DNA of 64,000 nt, from assembly GCF_003003255.1 (NCBI RefSeq), contig NZ_PVTD01000001.1, positions 1,149,122 to 1,213,121 on the forward strand. The letters run 5' to 3'. The stretch comes from Aliiruegeria haliotis. Lineage in GTDB: Bacteria; Pseudomonadota; Alphaproteobacteria; Rhodobacterales; Rhodobacteraceae. The translations under genes were made by a program, and so were the position numbers. Shown in pieces: positions 19,115-28,926 of the stretch (the first letter of the stretch is position 1; every line of letters begins with the position of its first letter). The notes under the pieces were generated by a model. It did not search any database. It was not told where the DNA came from and saw nothing but the letters and a program-made list of their open reading frames with translations.

Positions 19115-19948
19115 ATGTCAAAACCCTGCATCATCTGTGTCGCCATTACCGGGTCGGTTGCCACGAAGGAAAACAACCCTGCCGTGCCAATTACCGTTGC
19201 CGAGCAACTGGAGAGCATTCACGAATCCTTCGAGGCCGGCGCCGCGATCGCGCATTGCCACGTGCGAAACGATGACGGCACCCCGAGTTCCGATCCGGAG
19301 AAGTTCGCCCGGCTCGGAGAGGGCATTCGAAAGCATTGTCCCGGCATGATCGTGCAGTTTTCCACCGGTGGCCGGTCAGGTGCCGGGGCGGCGCGGGGCG
19401 GAATGCTGCCGCTCTCGCCGGACATGGCATCGTTGTCGGTCGGGTCGAACAACTTCCCCACCCGGGTCTACGAGAACCCGCCGGATCTGGTGGACTGGCT
19501 GGCCGGGGAAATGCGAACCTATCACGTGAAGCCCGAGATCGAAGCCTTTGATCTATCTCATATTCACCAGGCTGTCGCGATGAACCGTGACGGGCGGATT
19601 CCGGGGCGGCTCTATGTGCAATTCGTCATGGGGGTGAAAAACGCGATGCCGGTGGATCGCGACGTGTTCGACTACTACCGCAAGACCATTGCGCGGCTGG
19701 CGCCGGAAGCCGACTGGTGCGCGGCCGGGATCGGGCGGCACCAGTTGACGGTCAACGAGTGGTGCATCGCGGAAGGCGGGCACACGCGGACCGGGCTGGA
19801 AGACAATGTGCGGTTGGATAAGGACCGGCTGGCACCCTCAAACGCGGCGCTGGTGGCGCGCGCGGTGGAGCTTTGCGAGAAATACGAGCGCCCGGTGGCG
19901 ACCTGGCAGCAGGCGCGGGAGATATTGGATCTGCCCTTGCCCGGCTGA
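19115..19948 (+). CDS. BKACE-family (3-keto-5-aminohexanoate cleavage type) enzyme
   Basis: 277 residues from the ATG at 19115 with AAGGAG at 19103-19108; longer readings are not supported. The metal-binding AHCHVR (His47, His49), the FSTGGR segment, FVMGVKNAMP and the late GGHTRTGLEDN are hallmarks of beta-keto acid cleavage enzymes. These use acetyl-CoA to split a beta-keto acid into acetoacetate and a new CoA ester. The keto acid used here cannot be told from sequence; carnitine, lysine-derived and other substrates are known in the family. The gene stands alone. Confidence 0.88.
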   Translation: MSKPCIICVAITGSVATKENNPAVPITVAEQLESIHESFEAGAAIAHCHVRNDDGTPSSDPEKFARLGEGIRKHCPGMIVQFSTGGRSGAGAARGGMLPLSPDMASLSVGSNNFPTRVYENPPDLVDWLAGEMRTYHVKPEIEAFDLSHIHQAVAMNRDGRIPGRLYVQFVMGVKNAMPVDRDVFDYYRKTIARLAPEADWCAAGIGRHQLTVNEWCIAEGGHTRTGLEDNVRLDKDRLAPSNAALVARAVELCEKYERPVATWQQAREILDLPLPG

Positions 19949-19969
19949 GCGCGATTGGCGCAGGCGGAT

Positions 19970-20000
19970 GGGGGCCAGCCCCCGTCCCGGCAGGCCGGGA
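19970..20000. terminator. Twin hairpins between convergent genes
   Basis: GGGGG-CCAG-CCCCC (19970-19983) is followed by TCCCGG-CAGG-CCGGGA (19985-20000), then CTCCCCCGGGATATTTCC. Elements of this style (GC hairpin followed by CCCCGGGATATTT) recur between genes in rhodobacteria. It separates the converging BKACE and oxidoreductase genes and may end both transcripts. Confidence 0.5.
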
Positions 20001-20037
20001 CTCCCCCGGGATATTTCCGGAAAGATGATGGACCCTG

Positions 20038-21063
20038 TCAGGTCGGGATATCGACCGGGGCGCCGGTGGCAGAGGCGGTCATGATCGCGGCGATGAGGTC
20101 GTGGACGTGGAGCGCCTGCCGGCCGGTTACGTGCGGGGGGCGACCGGATATCAGGGCATCGACGAAATCCTCGATCATCGCCTGGTGAAGGGTGTGGGAG
20201 AGATTGATCGGAGTGGCGCGGGAGGCGTCCTCGCCGTGGACCTCGTGGCGGCCATCCCGCCAGTGGACCTCCAGTTGCCGGGCTCCGACGGTGAGGGACG
20301 CGTTCTGGCAGTGGAAGGTGAGGCTTTCCCTGCCACCGGGGAAGGCGGCGGTGGTGGCGAAAAGGGAGCCCGTGGCGCCGTTTTCGAAGTCGAGGCCAGC
20401 GGAGACGAAATCCTCGGTCTCCATCTGGTGGATGGCGGTGGTACGGGCCATGGCGGTGACACGGGAGACGCGTCCGGCGAGGTGCAGCATGAGTTCCATC
20501 GGGTGGATGGCCTGGGTGAGGAGCACACCACCACCGTCGCGGGCGAGATCGCCACGGCCCGGTTCGTCGTAGTAGGATTGCGGGCGCCACAGCGGGATGC
20601 GGGCCTCGACAGCCGCCAATGAACCAAGGGCGCCGCCCTGCATCAGTTCGGCCGCCTTGATTGATGTGGTGCGGGCGCGGTGGTGGAAGACGATGCCGAG
20701 CGGCACCCCTGCCCTTTCGCAGGTTTCGACAACGTCGCGCGCGGCCTCTGTCGTCCGTTCGATCGGTTTTTCGAGCAGGATCGGGATGCCGGCGGCGGCC
20801 AGCGGTGAGACGAGCGCCATGCGCACATCCGGCGGGGTGCAGATGATGGCGAAGTCGACTGCCGTGTCTACGGCTATCTCCTGTATATCCGTGTAGGTGC
20901 GCGGGGTGTCACCCAACGGTTCGGCCCATGTTTCGGCGAAGGCCGCCGCCTTATGACGCTGACGGGCGAGGACTCCGTGCAGTTCGACGCCGCTGCGCGA
21001 TGCGGCGATGGCCGCTGCATGGGTTTCGGCAATTGTGCCCGGCCCGATCAGTGCTGCCTTCAT
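20038..21063 (-). CDS. Gfo/Idh/MocA-family oxidoreductase
   Basis: 341 residues from the ATG at 21063. The N-terminal Rossmann motif GPGTIAETHAAAIAAS binds NAD(P); EKPIERT (about residue 100) is the family's EKP motif, and the C-terminal half is the alpha/beta substrate domain. Substrates are usually sugars or polyols. It lies 72 bases downstream of acr3 on the same strand, so it may be read with the arsenic operon, though no arsenic role is known to me for this family. Confidence 0.82.
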   Translation of the reverse strand: MKAALIGPGTIAETHAAAIAASRSGVELHGVLARQRHKAAAFAETWAEPLGDTPRTYTDIQEIAVDTAVDFAIICTPPDVRMALVSPLAAAGIPILLEKPIERTTEAARDVVETCERAGVPLGIVFHHRARTTSIKAAELMQGGALGSLAAVEARIPLWRPQSYYDEPGRGDLARDGGGVLLTQAIHPMELMLHLAGRVSRVTAMARTTAIHQMETEDFVSAGLDFENGATGSLFATTAAFPGGRESLTFHCQNASLTVGARQLEVHWRDGRHEVHGEDASRATPINLSHTLHQAMIEDFVDALISGRPPHVTGRQALHVHDLIAAIMTASATGAPVDIPT

Positions 21064-21135
21064 TTCGTCTCTCCGAATGTGAACCGCGGGAAAGATGGAC
21101 ATGCGGGCGGCGAATGGAAAGCGGTATTGCCTCGG

Positions 21136-22146
21136 TCAGGTGGGGAAACGTGCTCGGGTTCGGTTGGCGAAGGCGACCAGCGAGAGCATCACCGGCACTT
21201 CGACCAGCACGCCCACGACCGTGGCCAGCGCCGCGCCGGAGCCGAGGCCGAAAAGCGAGATCGCGACGGCGACGGCCAGTTCGAAAAAGTTCGAGGTGCC
21301 TATCATGGCGCAGGGGGCGGCGATGCGGTGCGGGACGCCCCAGGCGAAGGCCGCGCCATAGGCCAGTGCGAAGATCGCGTAGGACTGGATCAGGATCGGG
21401 ATGGCGATCAACAGGATGACAGTGGGATTGGCGACGATGGTTTCGCCCTGAAGGCCGAAGAGGATGACCACCGTGACGATCAGGCCGATCACCGAGTACG
21501 GTTTCACCTTGTGCTTGAAGGCTTCGATGGCCGCTTCGGAGCCCAGCATGCGGCGGGTCCAGAGGCCCGCGGCGAGTGGCAGGGCGATGAACAGGACGAC
21601 CGAGAGGATCAGCGTCTCCCACGGGACGGTGATGTCGGTGACCCCGAGCAGGAAGGCCACGATGGGCACGAAGGCCACGACCATGATCAGGTCGTTCACC
21701 GTGACCTGCACAAGCGTATAGGCCTCGTCGCCCTTCGTCAGGTGGGACCAGACGAAAACCATCGCCGTGCAGGGGGCCGCGCCGAGCAGGATCAGGCCGG
21801 CGATGTATTGCTGGGCGTCCTCTGGCGCAATCCAGGCAGCGAAAACATGCTCGAAGAAGAGCACACCAAGGAATGCCATGGTGAAGGGTTTGATCAGCCA
21901 GTTGACGGTGAGGGTGATGATCAGCCCTTTGGGTTGCCGCGCGACGTCTCTCAGCGAGCTTGGATCGACACCGACCATCATCGGGTAGACCATGGCCCAG
22001 ATCAGCACCGCGACGACGAGGTTGACGGAAGCGAGTTCCGCAGCGGCGACGGCATCCACCAGCGCGGGGGCAATGTTGCCGATGACAATCCCGGCCAGGA
22101 TTGCGGCAGCGATCCAGATGGAAAGGTAGCGTTCGAACAGGCTCAT
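21136..22146 (-). CDS. acr3: Acr3-type arsenite efflux transporter
   Basis: 336 residues with about ten membrane helices. [19 protein letters not shown] carries the conserved cysteine of Acr3 permeases, and [17 protein letters not shown] is the second conserved block. It exports arsenite from the cytoplasm. Its ATG overlaps the arsJ stop by four bases, as do the two joints upstream, making a tightly coupled four-gene operon. Confidence 0.92.
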   Translation of the reverse strand: MSLFERYLSIWIAAAILAGIVIGNIAPALVDAVAAAELASVNLVVAVLIWAMVYPMMVGVDPSSLRDVARQPKGLIITLTVNWLIKPFTMAFLGVLFFEHVFAAWIAPEDAQQYIAGLILLGAAPCTAMVFVWSHLTKGDEAYTLVQVTVNDLIMVVAFVPIVAFLLGVTDITVPWETLILSVVLFIALPLAAGLWTRRMLGSEAAIEAFKHKVKPYSVIGLIVTVVILFGLQGETIVANPTVILLIAIPILIQSYAIFALAYGAAFAWGVPHRIAAPCAMIGTSNFFELAVAVAISLFGLGSGAALATVVGVLVEVPVMLSLVAFANRTRARFPT

Positions 22147-23408
22147 GCGTGGGCCTCTGTTTTCGTGTGTGGTGTGAGCTGCCCTGCCCCGTAGCGGCTG
22201 AGCAGGACGAGGGCGGCAGCGGTGGCAAGGCAGAGCGGCAGGCCGCCGATCTGGTAGCTGAGGCCGGAGAGCAGCGTGCCAAGCAGGCGCCCGGCGGCAT
22301 TGGCCATGTAGTAGAAGCCCACATCCATGGTGACGCGATCGTCATGGGTGAAAGCAAGGATCAGGTAGGAATGCAGCGAAGAATTCACGGCAAAGATCGC
22401 GCCGAAGGCCATGAGGCCGGCAACAAGCGTCACGGTGAGCCAGGTGGCGGGTTCGCCCGCACCCCAGACAAGCCCCGCGAGCACCACCGGCACGACAGCG
22501 AGCATCGTGGCCCAGCGTTTCGCCTCCGCCACCAGTTCGGCCTCCGGACGCACCGCAGCCCGCAGTAGTTTAGGGGCGGAGGCCTGAATGTAGCCGTACA
22601 GGATCGTCCAGACCGCCATGAAAGCGCCGATCGTGAAGAAAGCCACACGGTTGCCCGCCTCGGAGCCGTCCGAAAGCACCGCGTAGAAATAGACCGGGAT
22701 ACCAACGACAAACCAGACGTCTCGGGCGCCAAACAGGAAGACGCGGGCGAAGCTCAGCCAGTTGATATTGCGGGATTTCGAGACAACTTCGGAGAATTTG
22801 GCATCCTTGCGCCCCTTGGGCAGACCGGCGGGCATCCAGATGACCACGGCGACGAGGATCGCCAGCAGGATCGCCGCCATGCCGAGCACGGACGGCCCGA
22901 ACCCGACCAACGCCAGCAGCCCGGCGCCCACGAGGAAGCCTAGCCCCTTCACCGCGTTCTTGGAGCCGGTCAGAACGGCAACCCAGCGGAAGAGCCCGTC
23001 GCCCTCCGTCGGGGCGAGCAGTTTCACCGCCGACTTGGAGGACATCTTTGCCAGATCCTTCGCCACGCCGGACAGGCCTTGCACGGTCATCACGAAGATC
23101 ACCGACGCGGCGATCGACCACGCTGGATCAAGCTGCGACAGCGCGAGCAGCGCCAGCACCTGAAGCCCGAGGCCCGCGTAGAGCGTCGAGGTCAGCCCGA
23201 ACCGCGCGGCGATCCAGCCAGCGGACAGGTTGGTCACGACACCGGCAATCTCGTAGAGGATGAAGAGATAGGCCAGTTGCACCGGCGAGAAGCCAAGGGT
23301 GTGGAAGTGCAGCAGCACCAGCATCCTGAGCGCCCCGTCGGTAAGCATGAAGGCCCAATAGGCGGCGGTCACCGCGACATAGGCCTTCAGGCCACCATTC
23401 TGGCTCAT
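22143..23408 (-). CDS. arsJ: ArsJ-type MFS permease for 1-arseno-3-phosphoglycerate
   Basis: 421 residues with about twelve membrane helices, an MFS transporter. It sits directly behind a GAPDH gene inside an arsenic operon, the pairing known for ArsJ. In that pathway GAPDH forms 1-arseno-3-phosphoglycerate from arsenate and glyceraldehyde-3-phosphate, and ArsJ exports the product, which falls apart to arsenate outside. Four-base overlaps on both sides. Confidence 0.9.
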   Translation of the reverse strand: MSQNGGLKAYVAVTAAYWAFMLTDGALRMLVLLHFHTLGFSPVQLAYLFILYEIAGVVTNLSAGWIAARFGLTSTLYAGLGLQVLALLALSQLDPAWSIAASVIFVMTVQGLSGVAKDLAKMSSKSAVKLLAPTEGDGLFRWVAVLTGSKNAVKGLGFLVGAGLLALVGFGPSVLGMAAILLAILVAVVIWMPAGLPKGRKDAKFSEVVSKSRNINWLSFARVFLFGARDVWFVVGIPVYFYAVLSDGSEAGNRVAFFTIGAFMAVWTILYGYIQASAPKLLRAAVRPEAELVAEAKRWATMLAVVPVVLAGLVWGAGEPATWLTVTLVAGLMAFGAIFAVNSSLHSYLILAFTHDDRVTMDVGFYYMANAAGRLLGTLLSGLSYQIGGLPLCLATAAALVLLSRYGAGQLTPHTKTEAHA

Positions 23409-24403
23409 AGCGACCGGCCCACCATCAGCGCCACGTCAACCAGCCGGTTGGCATAGCCGAACTCGTTGTCATACCAGGCGTAGACCTTCACCTGCGTCCC
23501 GTTCACCACCATCGTGGACGGGGCATCGACGATGGAGGACCGCGGGTCGTTCACGTAGTCGGCGGAGACAAGCGGGCGCTCTTCATAGCCGAGAATGCCT
23601 TTGAGCGCGCCCTCGGACGCGGCCTTGAAGAGCGCGTTGACCTCCTCCGTCGAGGTTTCTCGCGCGACTTCGAAGACGCAATCGGTCAGCGAGGCGTTGA
23701 GAAGCGGCACGCGCACCGCATGGCCGTTCAGCTTGCCCTTCAGTTCCGGGTAGATGATCGTGATTGCCGTGGCCGACCCGGTGGTGGTCGGGATCAGCGA
23801 ATTGAGCGCGGACCGTGCGCGGCGCAGATCCTTCGCGGGGCGGTCCACGATGGTCTGCGTGTTGGTGACGTCATGGATCGTTGTCATCGAGCCGTGTTTG
23901 ATCCCGAGCCCTTCGTGAAGGACTTTCACCACCGGCGCGAGGCAATTGGTCGTACAGCTTGCGGCGGTGATTATGTCATGTTCGTCAGGAGCATATATGG
24001 CGTTGTTCACCCCATGGACGATATTGACGGCATTGCCGTCCTTCACCGGCGCGGAGACAACGACCTTCTTTACGCCAGCCGCGAAATAGGGGGCGATCGC
24101 CGCCTCCGTCTTGAACACGCCCGTGCAGTCGATCACCACATCGACGCCATCCAGCGGAAGGTCCTCGATCCGCGTTTCCCGATGGATCGGCAGGCGGGTG
24201 CCGTCGATGGAGATCGTGCTCTCGCCATGCGAGAAGTCGGCGGGCCACCGGCCGTGCACCGTGTCGAACTCCAACAGATGCGCGTGCATTTCCGGGCTTC
24301 CCACGGCGTCATTCAGCCAGGCGATTTCGGCTCCGGCCTCAAGCAGCGGTCGCAGGGCAAGCTTGCCCATGCGCCCTAACCCGTTCAGGGCATAGACAGT
24401 CAT
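23405..24403 (-). CDS. Glyceraldehyde-3-phosphate dehydrogenase, arsenic-operon type
   Basis: 332 residues. The Rossmann start is [10 protein letters not shown], the catalytic cysteine lies in SCTTNCLAP, and the C-terminus has [11 protein letters not shown], all normal for GAPDH. It is placed between the ArsR-ArsC fusion and arsJ with four-base overlaps, so its likely task is making 1-arseno-3-phosphoglycerate for export rather than glycolysis. The central carbon GAPDH is presumably elsewhere. Confidence 0.92.
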   Translation of the reverse strand: MTVYALNGLGRMGKLALRPLLEAGAEIAWLNDAVGSPEMHAHLLEFDTVHGRWPADFSHGESTISIDGTRLPIHRETRIEDLPLDGVDVVIDCTGVFKTEAAIAPYFAAGVKKVVVSAPVKDGNAVNIVHGVNNAIYAPDEHDIITAASCTTNCLAPVVKVLHEGLGIKHGSMTTIHDVTNTQTIVDRPAKDLRRARSALNSLIPTTTGSATAITIIYPELKGKLNGHAVRVPLLNASLTDCVFEVARETSTEEVNALFKAASEGALKGILGYEERPLVSADYVNDPRSSIVDAPSTMVVNGTQVKVYAWYDNEFGYANRLVDVALMVGRSL

Positions 24404-25239
24404 TCTTCATCCTCGATCTGGGCAATTGCATCGACGCGCCGCTGAAGCGAGGCACGGTCAAGCGTTTCGACAGGCAGTGCGGAGAACGCCCGGATGCGAT
24501 TGCGCAACTGCCCATAGGCCTGTTGGAAGGCGAGCCGTTTCTCGGCGTCGGTCCCATCGGCCCTCACGGGATCCGGCACCCCCCAATGTGCGCTGATCGG
24601 CTGGCCGCGCCAGGCCGGGCAATCCTCGTTCGCCGCAAGGTCACAGACGGTAAAGATGAAGTCCATCACCGGGGCGTCATCCTGCTGGAACTCGCCTAGG
24701 TTCTTTGCGCGCAGGCCGGAGATGTCGTGCTCCTTGCCCGCGAGCAGTTCCAGCGCAAAAGGGTTCAGCTCCGATTGCGGCCGCGTCCCGGCGGAAAAGA
24801 CGTTGAACCGGTCGCCAGCCTCGGCGCGCAGAAGCGTCTCCGCAAAGATCGATCGTGCGGAATTGCCGACGCAAATGAAGAGGGCGTTGAACTTCCTGTC
24901 GGGCATGACGCCAATCTTCGCCGAGTCGACGTTCGCCCGTGGGGTGCAGAGATCAGGCCGCCCCCGGCAGCAGTCCCGAGAGAGGAAGTCGATCATTTCG
25001 TTCACCGATGCCCACTCCACCCGGTAGAGCAGTGACGTCCCCTGCCGTGTCTGGCTGATGAGTCCGGCCCTGGTCAGTGCGGAAAGATAGACCGAAGCCG
25101 TGTTCGGCTTGAGCTCCAGGACGCGCGCGATCTCTCCGGCGGGCACCGCGTCCGGAAACCGGCGCGCGAGCAGCCGGAACACCGCAAGGCGGCCGGCATG
25201 TCCAAGCGTCGTGAACTGGTCGAGAACAACAGATTCCAT
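24400..25239 (-). CDS. arsRC: ArsR repressor - ArsC arsenate reductase fusion
   Basis: 279 residues. Residues 1-100 are an ArsR winged helix ([30 protein letters not shown]) ending in [10 protein letters not shown]; Cys90, Cys91 and Cys98 resemble the arsenite-binding cysteines of the CC-x5/6-C type. Residues about 115-279 are a low-molecular-weight phosphatase-fold arsenate reductase with CVGNSARS (C-x5-R) and later cysteines in [11 protein letters not shown] for a thioredoxin-linked cycle. One polypeptide therefore senses arsenite and makes it. It heads the operon. No ribosome site is visible before the ATG at 25239, so the transcript may be leaderless. Confidence 0.9.
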   Translation of the reverse strand: MESVVLDQFTTLGHAGRLAVFRLLARRFPDAVPAGEIARVLELKPNTASVYLSALTRAGLISQTRQGTSLLYRVEWASVNEMIDFLSRDCCRGRPDLCTPRANVDSAKIGVMPDRKFNALFICVGNSARSIFAETLLRAEAGDRFNVFSAGTRPQSELNPFALELLAGKEHDISGLRAKNLGEFQQDDAPVMDFIFTVCDLAANEDCPAWRGQPISAHWGVPDPVRADGTDAEKRLAFQQAYGQLRNRIRAFSALPVETLDRASLQRRVDAIAQIEDEE

Positions 25240-25258
25240 ATTTCACGAATATTGGAAT
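25233..25258. promoter_or_regulatory. Candidate ArsR operator over the start codon
   Basis: ATTCCATATTTC (25233-25244) and GAATATTGGAAT (25247-25258) form an imperfect inverted repeat, 9 of 12 positions matching. It covers the ATG of the fusion gene at 25237-25239. Binding of the encoded ArsR domain here would block initiation directly. Inferred from position and symmetry. Confidence 0.45.
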
Positions 25259-25380
25259 AAATTGTCTCTGGCAAGGGCCGCGATCATCGGAAACCGCCGA
25301 TTAACGATTGATCTCTATGGACACATCGTGGCTGCCAGAATGGCGGCACGTGATCCCGATGGCCGATGCAGGAGTTGCAC

Positions 25381-26946
25381 ATGGCACAGAATGTCGTCGT
25401 AGACGATGGCAGCACCCAGGTTTCCCTCGGCACGGGTGACAGCCTCTATGTTCCAGCGGACATCGACATCATCAACACCGATGGCGGCCCCGCCGTGAGA
25501 TCCGCAGGCAGCTCCGCGAACGCCCAGAGAGTTGTCGTGGACGGTACCCTGGTCGCCTTCAACGGCTCCGCTCTCATGTTGAATGGCACAACGACCGGCG
25601 TCGGCGGGAGCTACGTCGGCATTGGCGCCTCCGGGAGCATCTCTACCGTCAACTCGGCCTGGGGCGCCGCGGTGGCCCTCTACGGCTCGAACACATTCTT
25701 CAGCAATGCCGGGTCACTGTTCAGTGCCAACGGCGCGTCGTTCAGCAATGGTGAAGCAATCTCCATCCAGAACTCGGGCGCCCTTCGGGCATTCCGCTAC
25801 AACGGCATACTCCTGTCAGATATCGACGAGGCGTCGATCTCCAACACCGGAGAGATCGTTGGCCAGACGGGGCTTCGGTTCAAGGCCTCCAACGGGTTTC
25901 TCGTGAATTCGGGCACCTTGATTGGCCTCAGGCAGGAGGCCATTTCCGCGACGACGGCCGAAGATACTGTAAAGGTCTTCAATTCCGGTACGATCTCGGC
26001 AGCCAGTATTGCCATCGCGACAGGCAGCGGCTGGGATGTTGTCCGGAACTCGGGACATATCGAAGGCAATGTGAGGCTGAACGCCGGTGTGGATTCCTTC
26101 ACGATGCACGCCGGTGTTGTCGCCGGAACAATCGACATGGGGTCCGGAAACGACACCTTTGATGGCCGGGGAAGGGGAACTTTCGGGGTTGTCTACGGCG
26201 ATCACGGAAACGACACCCTCAAAGGCGGCGCAAGCGCCGACGAGTTGAACGGAGGCGCAGGAGACGATTGGATCATCGGCAATCGGGGCAGCGACACGCT
26301 GAACGGCGGAGACGGCGCCGACACGATCAAGGGACGTTCCGACGACGATGCGCTCGATGGGGGCGACGGGGCAGACATGCTCTGGGGCGGATCGGGAGAC
26401 GACCTGTTCTACGGCGGTGGCGGCGGCGACACCATCCGGGGCGGGTCCGGCGATGACACGTTCTACGGTGGCGGCGGCAACGATATCCTCAAAGGGAACT
26501 CCGGCGACGACGAAATGGATGGCGGCGCCGATGACGACACGATCCGCGCGGGCTCAGGCAACGATACGCTTCTGGGCGGTGACGGAAACGACACCCTGCG
26601 CGGGCAAAACGGGGACGACGATCTGAACGGCGGGGATGGCGATGACGTGCTGATTGGCGGCAGGGGCAAGGATACGCTCGAGGGCGGCGCCGGAGCGGAC
26701 GTGTTCGTGTTTTCCATCGGCGCGGGCAACGACCGGATCACCGATTTCTCGACCGGCGTCGACATGATCTCCCTGGTTGGCTTCGGATTGACGTCCTCGA
26801 AATACTCCAGCTACGTCTCCCCGTCGCTCAAGGACAACGGATCGGGCGGCACGGTGTTGCACTACGAGCATCTTGGCGGGGCGGGCACGCTGCTGATCGA
26901 GGGTGTCCCCAAAGCCGAGCTCGATGCCTATGACTTCATCTTCTGA
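25381..26946 (+). CDS. RTX-type calcium-binding secreted protein
   Basis: 521 residues from the ATG at 25381, behind GCAGGAG. Residues about 1-255 are repetitive beta-rich sequence with many N, S and G residues, likely a beta-helix. Residues about 260-440 hold many GGxGxDxxx nonapeptides (for example GGDGADTIKG and GGSGDDTFYG) that bind calcium outside the cell. The C-terminus (GADVFVFSIGAGNDRITDF, then a hydrophobic-acidic tail ending YDFIF) is the uncleaved signal for type I secretion. No secretion genes are nearby. Adhesin or surface protein is the likeliest role; no enzyme domain is seen. Confidence 0.85.
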   Translation: MAQNVVVDDGSTQVSLGTGDSLYVPADIDIINTDGGPAVRSAGSSANAQRVVVDGTLVAFNGSALMLNGTTTGVGGSYVGIGASGSISTVNSAWGAAVALYGSNTFFSNAGSLFSANGASFSNGEAISIQNSGALRAFRYNGILLSDIDEASISNTGEIVGQTGLRFKASNGFLVNSGTLIGLRQEAISATTAEDTVKVFNSGTISAASIAIATGSGWDVVRNSGHIEGNVRLNAGVDSFTMHAGVVAGTIDMGSGNDTFDGRGRGTFGVVYGDHGNDTLKGGASADELNGGAGDDWIIGNRGSDTLNGGDGADTIKGRSDDDALDGGDGADMLWGGSGDDLFYGGGGGDTIRGGSGDDTFYGGGGNDILKGNSGDDEMDGGADDDTIRAGSGNDTLLGGDGNDTLRGQNGDDDLNGGDGDDVLIGGRGKDTLEGGAGADVFVFSIGAGNDRITDFSTGVDMISLVGFGLTSSKYSSYVSPSLKDNGSGGTVLHYEHLGGAGTLLIEGVPKAELDAYDFIF

Positions 26947-26985
26947 CGCGACCACGACACGATCGTGACGAATGTGGCGTCGGGG

Positions 26986-28098
26986 TTACCTGCCCTGCCC
27001 CAACTCGTCACGCAGCAATTGCAGAACAGCGGCGCGCGGTACATCCCCGGTGACGAAAGCATTGCCAATCCCGCGGGTCAGGATGAACCGCAACTCTCCG
27101 GCGACCACCTTCTTGTCCTGCCCCATCAGATCCAGCAACGCCTCGGCGCCGGGCAACTCGCCCGGAATATCGCAGATATCGACGCGCATCCCCATGCCGC
27201 GCAAATGCGCCCGCACGCGCGACGGATCCTCCTGCGTGGCAAGCCCCAGCCGCGCCGACAGTTCGACCGCGAGGGCACAACCGATCGCGACCCCCTCGCC
27301 ATGCAGCAGACGGTCCGAATACCCTGTCGCGGCCTCGAGCGCATGCCCGAAGGTGTGACCAAGGTTCAGCAGCGCCCGATCGCCCTGCTCCGTTTCATCC
27401 CGAACAACGATATCGGCCTTCATCTGGCAGGACCATTTCACGGCCGCGATGCGCGCCCCCACGTCGCCCGACGCAATCGCGTCTCCATTCTGCTCCAACC
27501 ACTCGAAGAACCCCAGATCGCCGAGCAGCCCGTATTTGACCACTTCGCCATAGCCGGCAAGGAAATCGCGCGCCGTGAGTGTCCGGAGCACATCGACATC
27601 GGCGAGGACCAGGCTGGGCTGATGGAACGCACCGATGAGGTTCTTCCCGACGGGAGAGTTGATCCCGGTCTTGCCGCCGACCGAACTGTCGACCTGCGCC
27701 AGTAGCGTTGTCGGGATCTGCACGAAGCGAACACCACGCCGCAGGATCGCGGCCGCAAACCCAACGAGGTCACCGATCACGCCTCCCCCGAAAGCGATCA
27801 CCATGTCCTTGCGTTCGACGCGTTGCCCCAACAACCACTCGACGGTCTGCGTGAGATACGGCCAGGACTTCGTCGCCTCGCCCGCAGGCAGCGCCAGCAC
27901 GGCGCAGTCGATCCCCTGAGCCTCCAGCGACGTCCGAAGCTGATCCATGTGCAACGAGGCAACGGTTTCATCCGTGACGATGGCCACCTTCGGACGCTCC
28001 AGATGCGGCCCGATCCAGTACCCGGCACGATCCAGCAGACCGGATGCAATCCGGATGTCGTAGGCCCGCTCGCCAAGGGGCACATGAACCGTTTCCAT
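26986..28098 (-). CDS. aroB: 3-dehydroquinate synthase
   Basis: 370 residues from the ATG at 28098; longer readings extend into aroK. It converts DAHP to 3-dehydroquinate, the second step of the shikimate pathway, with NAD and a divalent metal. Visible hallmarks are GGGVIGDLVGFAAA, PTTLLAQVDSSVGGKTGIN, GEVVKYGLL and HTFGHALE, which carry the NAD- and metal-binding residues. It starts four bases after the aroK stop. Confidence 0.95.
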   Translation of the reverse strand: METVHVPLGERAYDIRIASGLLDRAGYWIGPHLERPKVAIVTDETVASLHMDQLRTSLEAQGIDCAVLALPAGEATKSWPYLTQTVEWLLGQRVERKDMVIAFGGGVIGDLVGFAAAILRRGVRFVQIPTTLLAQVDSSVGGKTGINSPVGKNLIGAFHQPSLVLADVDVLRTLTARDFLAGYGEVVKYGLLGDLGFFEWLEQNGDAIASGDVGARIAAVKWSCQMKADIVVRDETEQGDRALLNLGHTFGHALEAATGYSDRLLHGEGVAIGCALAVELSARLGLATQEDPSRVRAHLRGMGMRVDICDIPGELPGAEALLDLMGQDKKVVAGELRFILTRGIGNAFVTGDVPRAAVLQLLRDELGQGR

Positions 28099-28102
28099 TC
28101 CG

Positions 28103-28648
28103 CTAGTTCTCCTCAAGCACGTCCGGTCGCGTCCGCAGGACCGCATCCACCGCGGCCACCATGTCGGAGATGGCGTATTCCGGCCGCGCCTTCACCGCAA
28201 GGTCCGCCAAGCCATAGACAGGTGCCCGTTCGGCATAAATCGCCTCAAGGGTCGCACGCGGGTCCGGAGTGCGCAGCAGGGGCCGGGTGTCCTTGTGCTT
28301 CACCCGGTTCCAAAGCAGGTCCAGATCCGCATCCAGCAGCACGGATACACCCCGGTCGTGAATCATCTGCCGATTGCGCTCCGCAAGGAAGGCGCCGCCA
28401 CCGGTCGACAGGATGCCCGGCGCCCCGTCCAGCAGGCGGGAGATCACCTCCGATTCGCGGTCGCGAAAAAACGCCTCGCCATCGCGGGCAAAAATCTCCG
28501 CGATGGACATTTTTGCCGCCTCGACGATTTCCGCATCGCTGTCGAGGAAAGGCACGTCCAGCTTTCGCGCCAGGGCTGTGCCAACGGCTGTTTTTCCGGC
28601 CCCCATCATGCCAACGAGCACCACCGTTTTCTTCAGCCGCGCCACCAT
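28103..28648 (-). CDS. aroK: Shikimate kinase
   Basis: 181 residues from the ATG at 28648 behind AGAGGAG. The P-loop GMMGAGKT is at 13-20; DSDAEI, FRDRES and STGGGAFL are the shikimate-binding and lid motifs. It phosphorylates shikimate to shikimate-3-phosphate. It forms an operon with aroB, and the divergent 44-residue membrane-protein gene begins 140 bases away. Confidence 0.95.
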   Translation of the reverse strand: MVARLKKTVVLVGMMGAGKTAVGTALARKLDVPFLDSDAEIVEAAKMSIAEIFARDGEAFFRDRESEVISRLLDGAPGILSTGGGAFLAERNRQMIHDRGVSVLLDADLDLLWNRVKHKDTRPLLRTPDPRATLEAIYAERAPVYGLADLAVKARPEYAISDMVAAVDAVLRTRPDVLEEN

Positions 28649-28788
28649 CGGCTCTCCTCTTGCCCCGGCGCCAAGTCGCCGAATGTGAAAATTTCCTACT
28701 CTGAATGGCGTGAATTCGCCCGCGATGCCATGTATAAATCGTCGGGAACGCACATATGAAGGCGGCATTGCAAAATGGCAGGCAGGAA

Positions 28789-28923
28789 ATGAAGAGACTT
28801 TTCAAGCTTTTGCTCTACCTCGTGGTCCTCGGGGCGATCGGTCTGACGGGCTATGCCTATCTGGCCGATCTCACGCCGGAACAGGTACGTGTCAGCGAGC
28901 CTGTTTCGCTGGATGTGGATTGA
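28789..28923 (+). CDS. 44-residue single-helix membrane protein
   Basis: ATG at 28789, preceded by GGCAGGA, to TGA at 28923. The N-terminus is basic (MKRLFK) and followed by a hydrophobic helix at about residues 7-26, then a short acidic tail (LTPEQVRVSEPVSLDVD). It could be a membrane anchor or an uncleaved signal. An in-frame ATG at 28756 would add 11 residues. It lies three bases before the secreted protein gene and is presumably co-transcribed with it and xerD. Function unknown. Confidence 0.65.
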   Translation: MKRLFKLLLYLVVLGAIGLTGYAYLADLTPEQVRVSEPVSLDVD

Positions 28924-28926
28924 GCC

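Noticed and set aside
26150..26690. DNA tandem-repeat or CRISPR-like array
   Set aside because: The periodicity comes from RTX nonapeptide codons inside an intact gene; there are no regular spacers.
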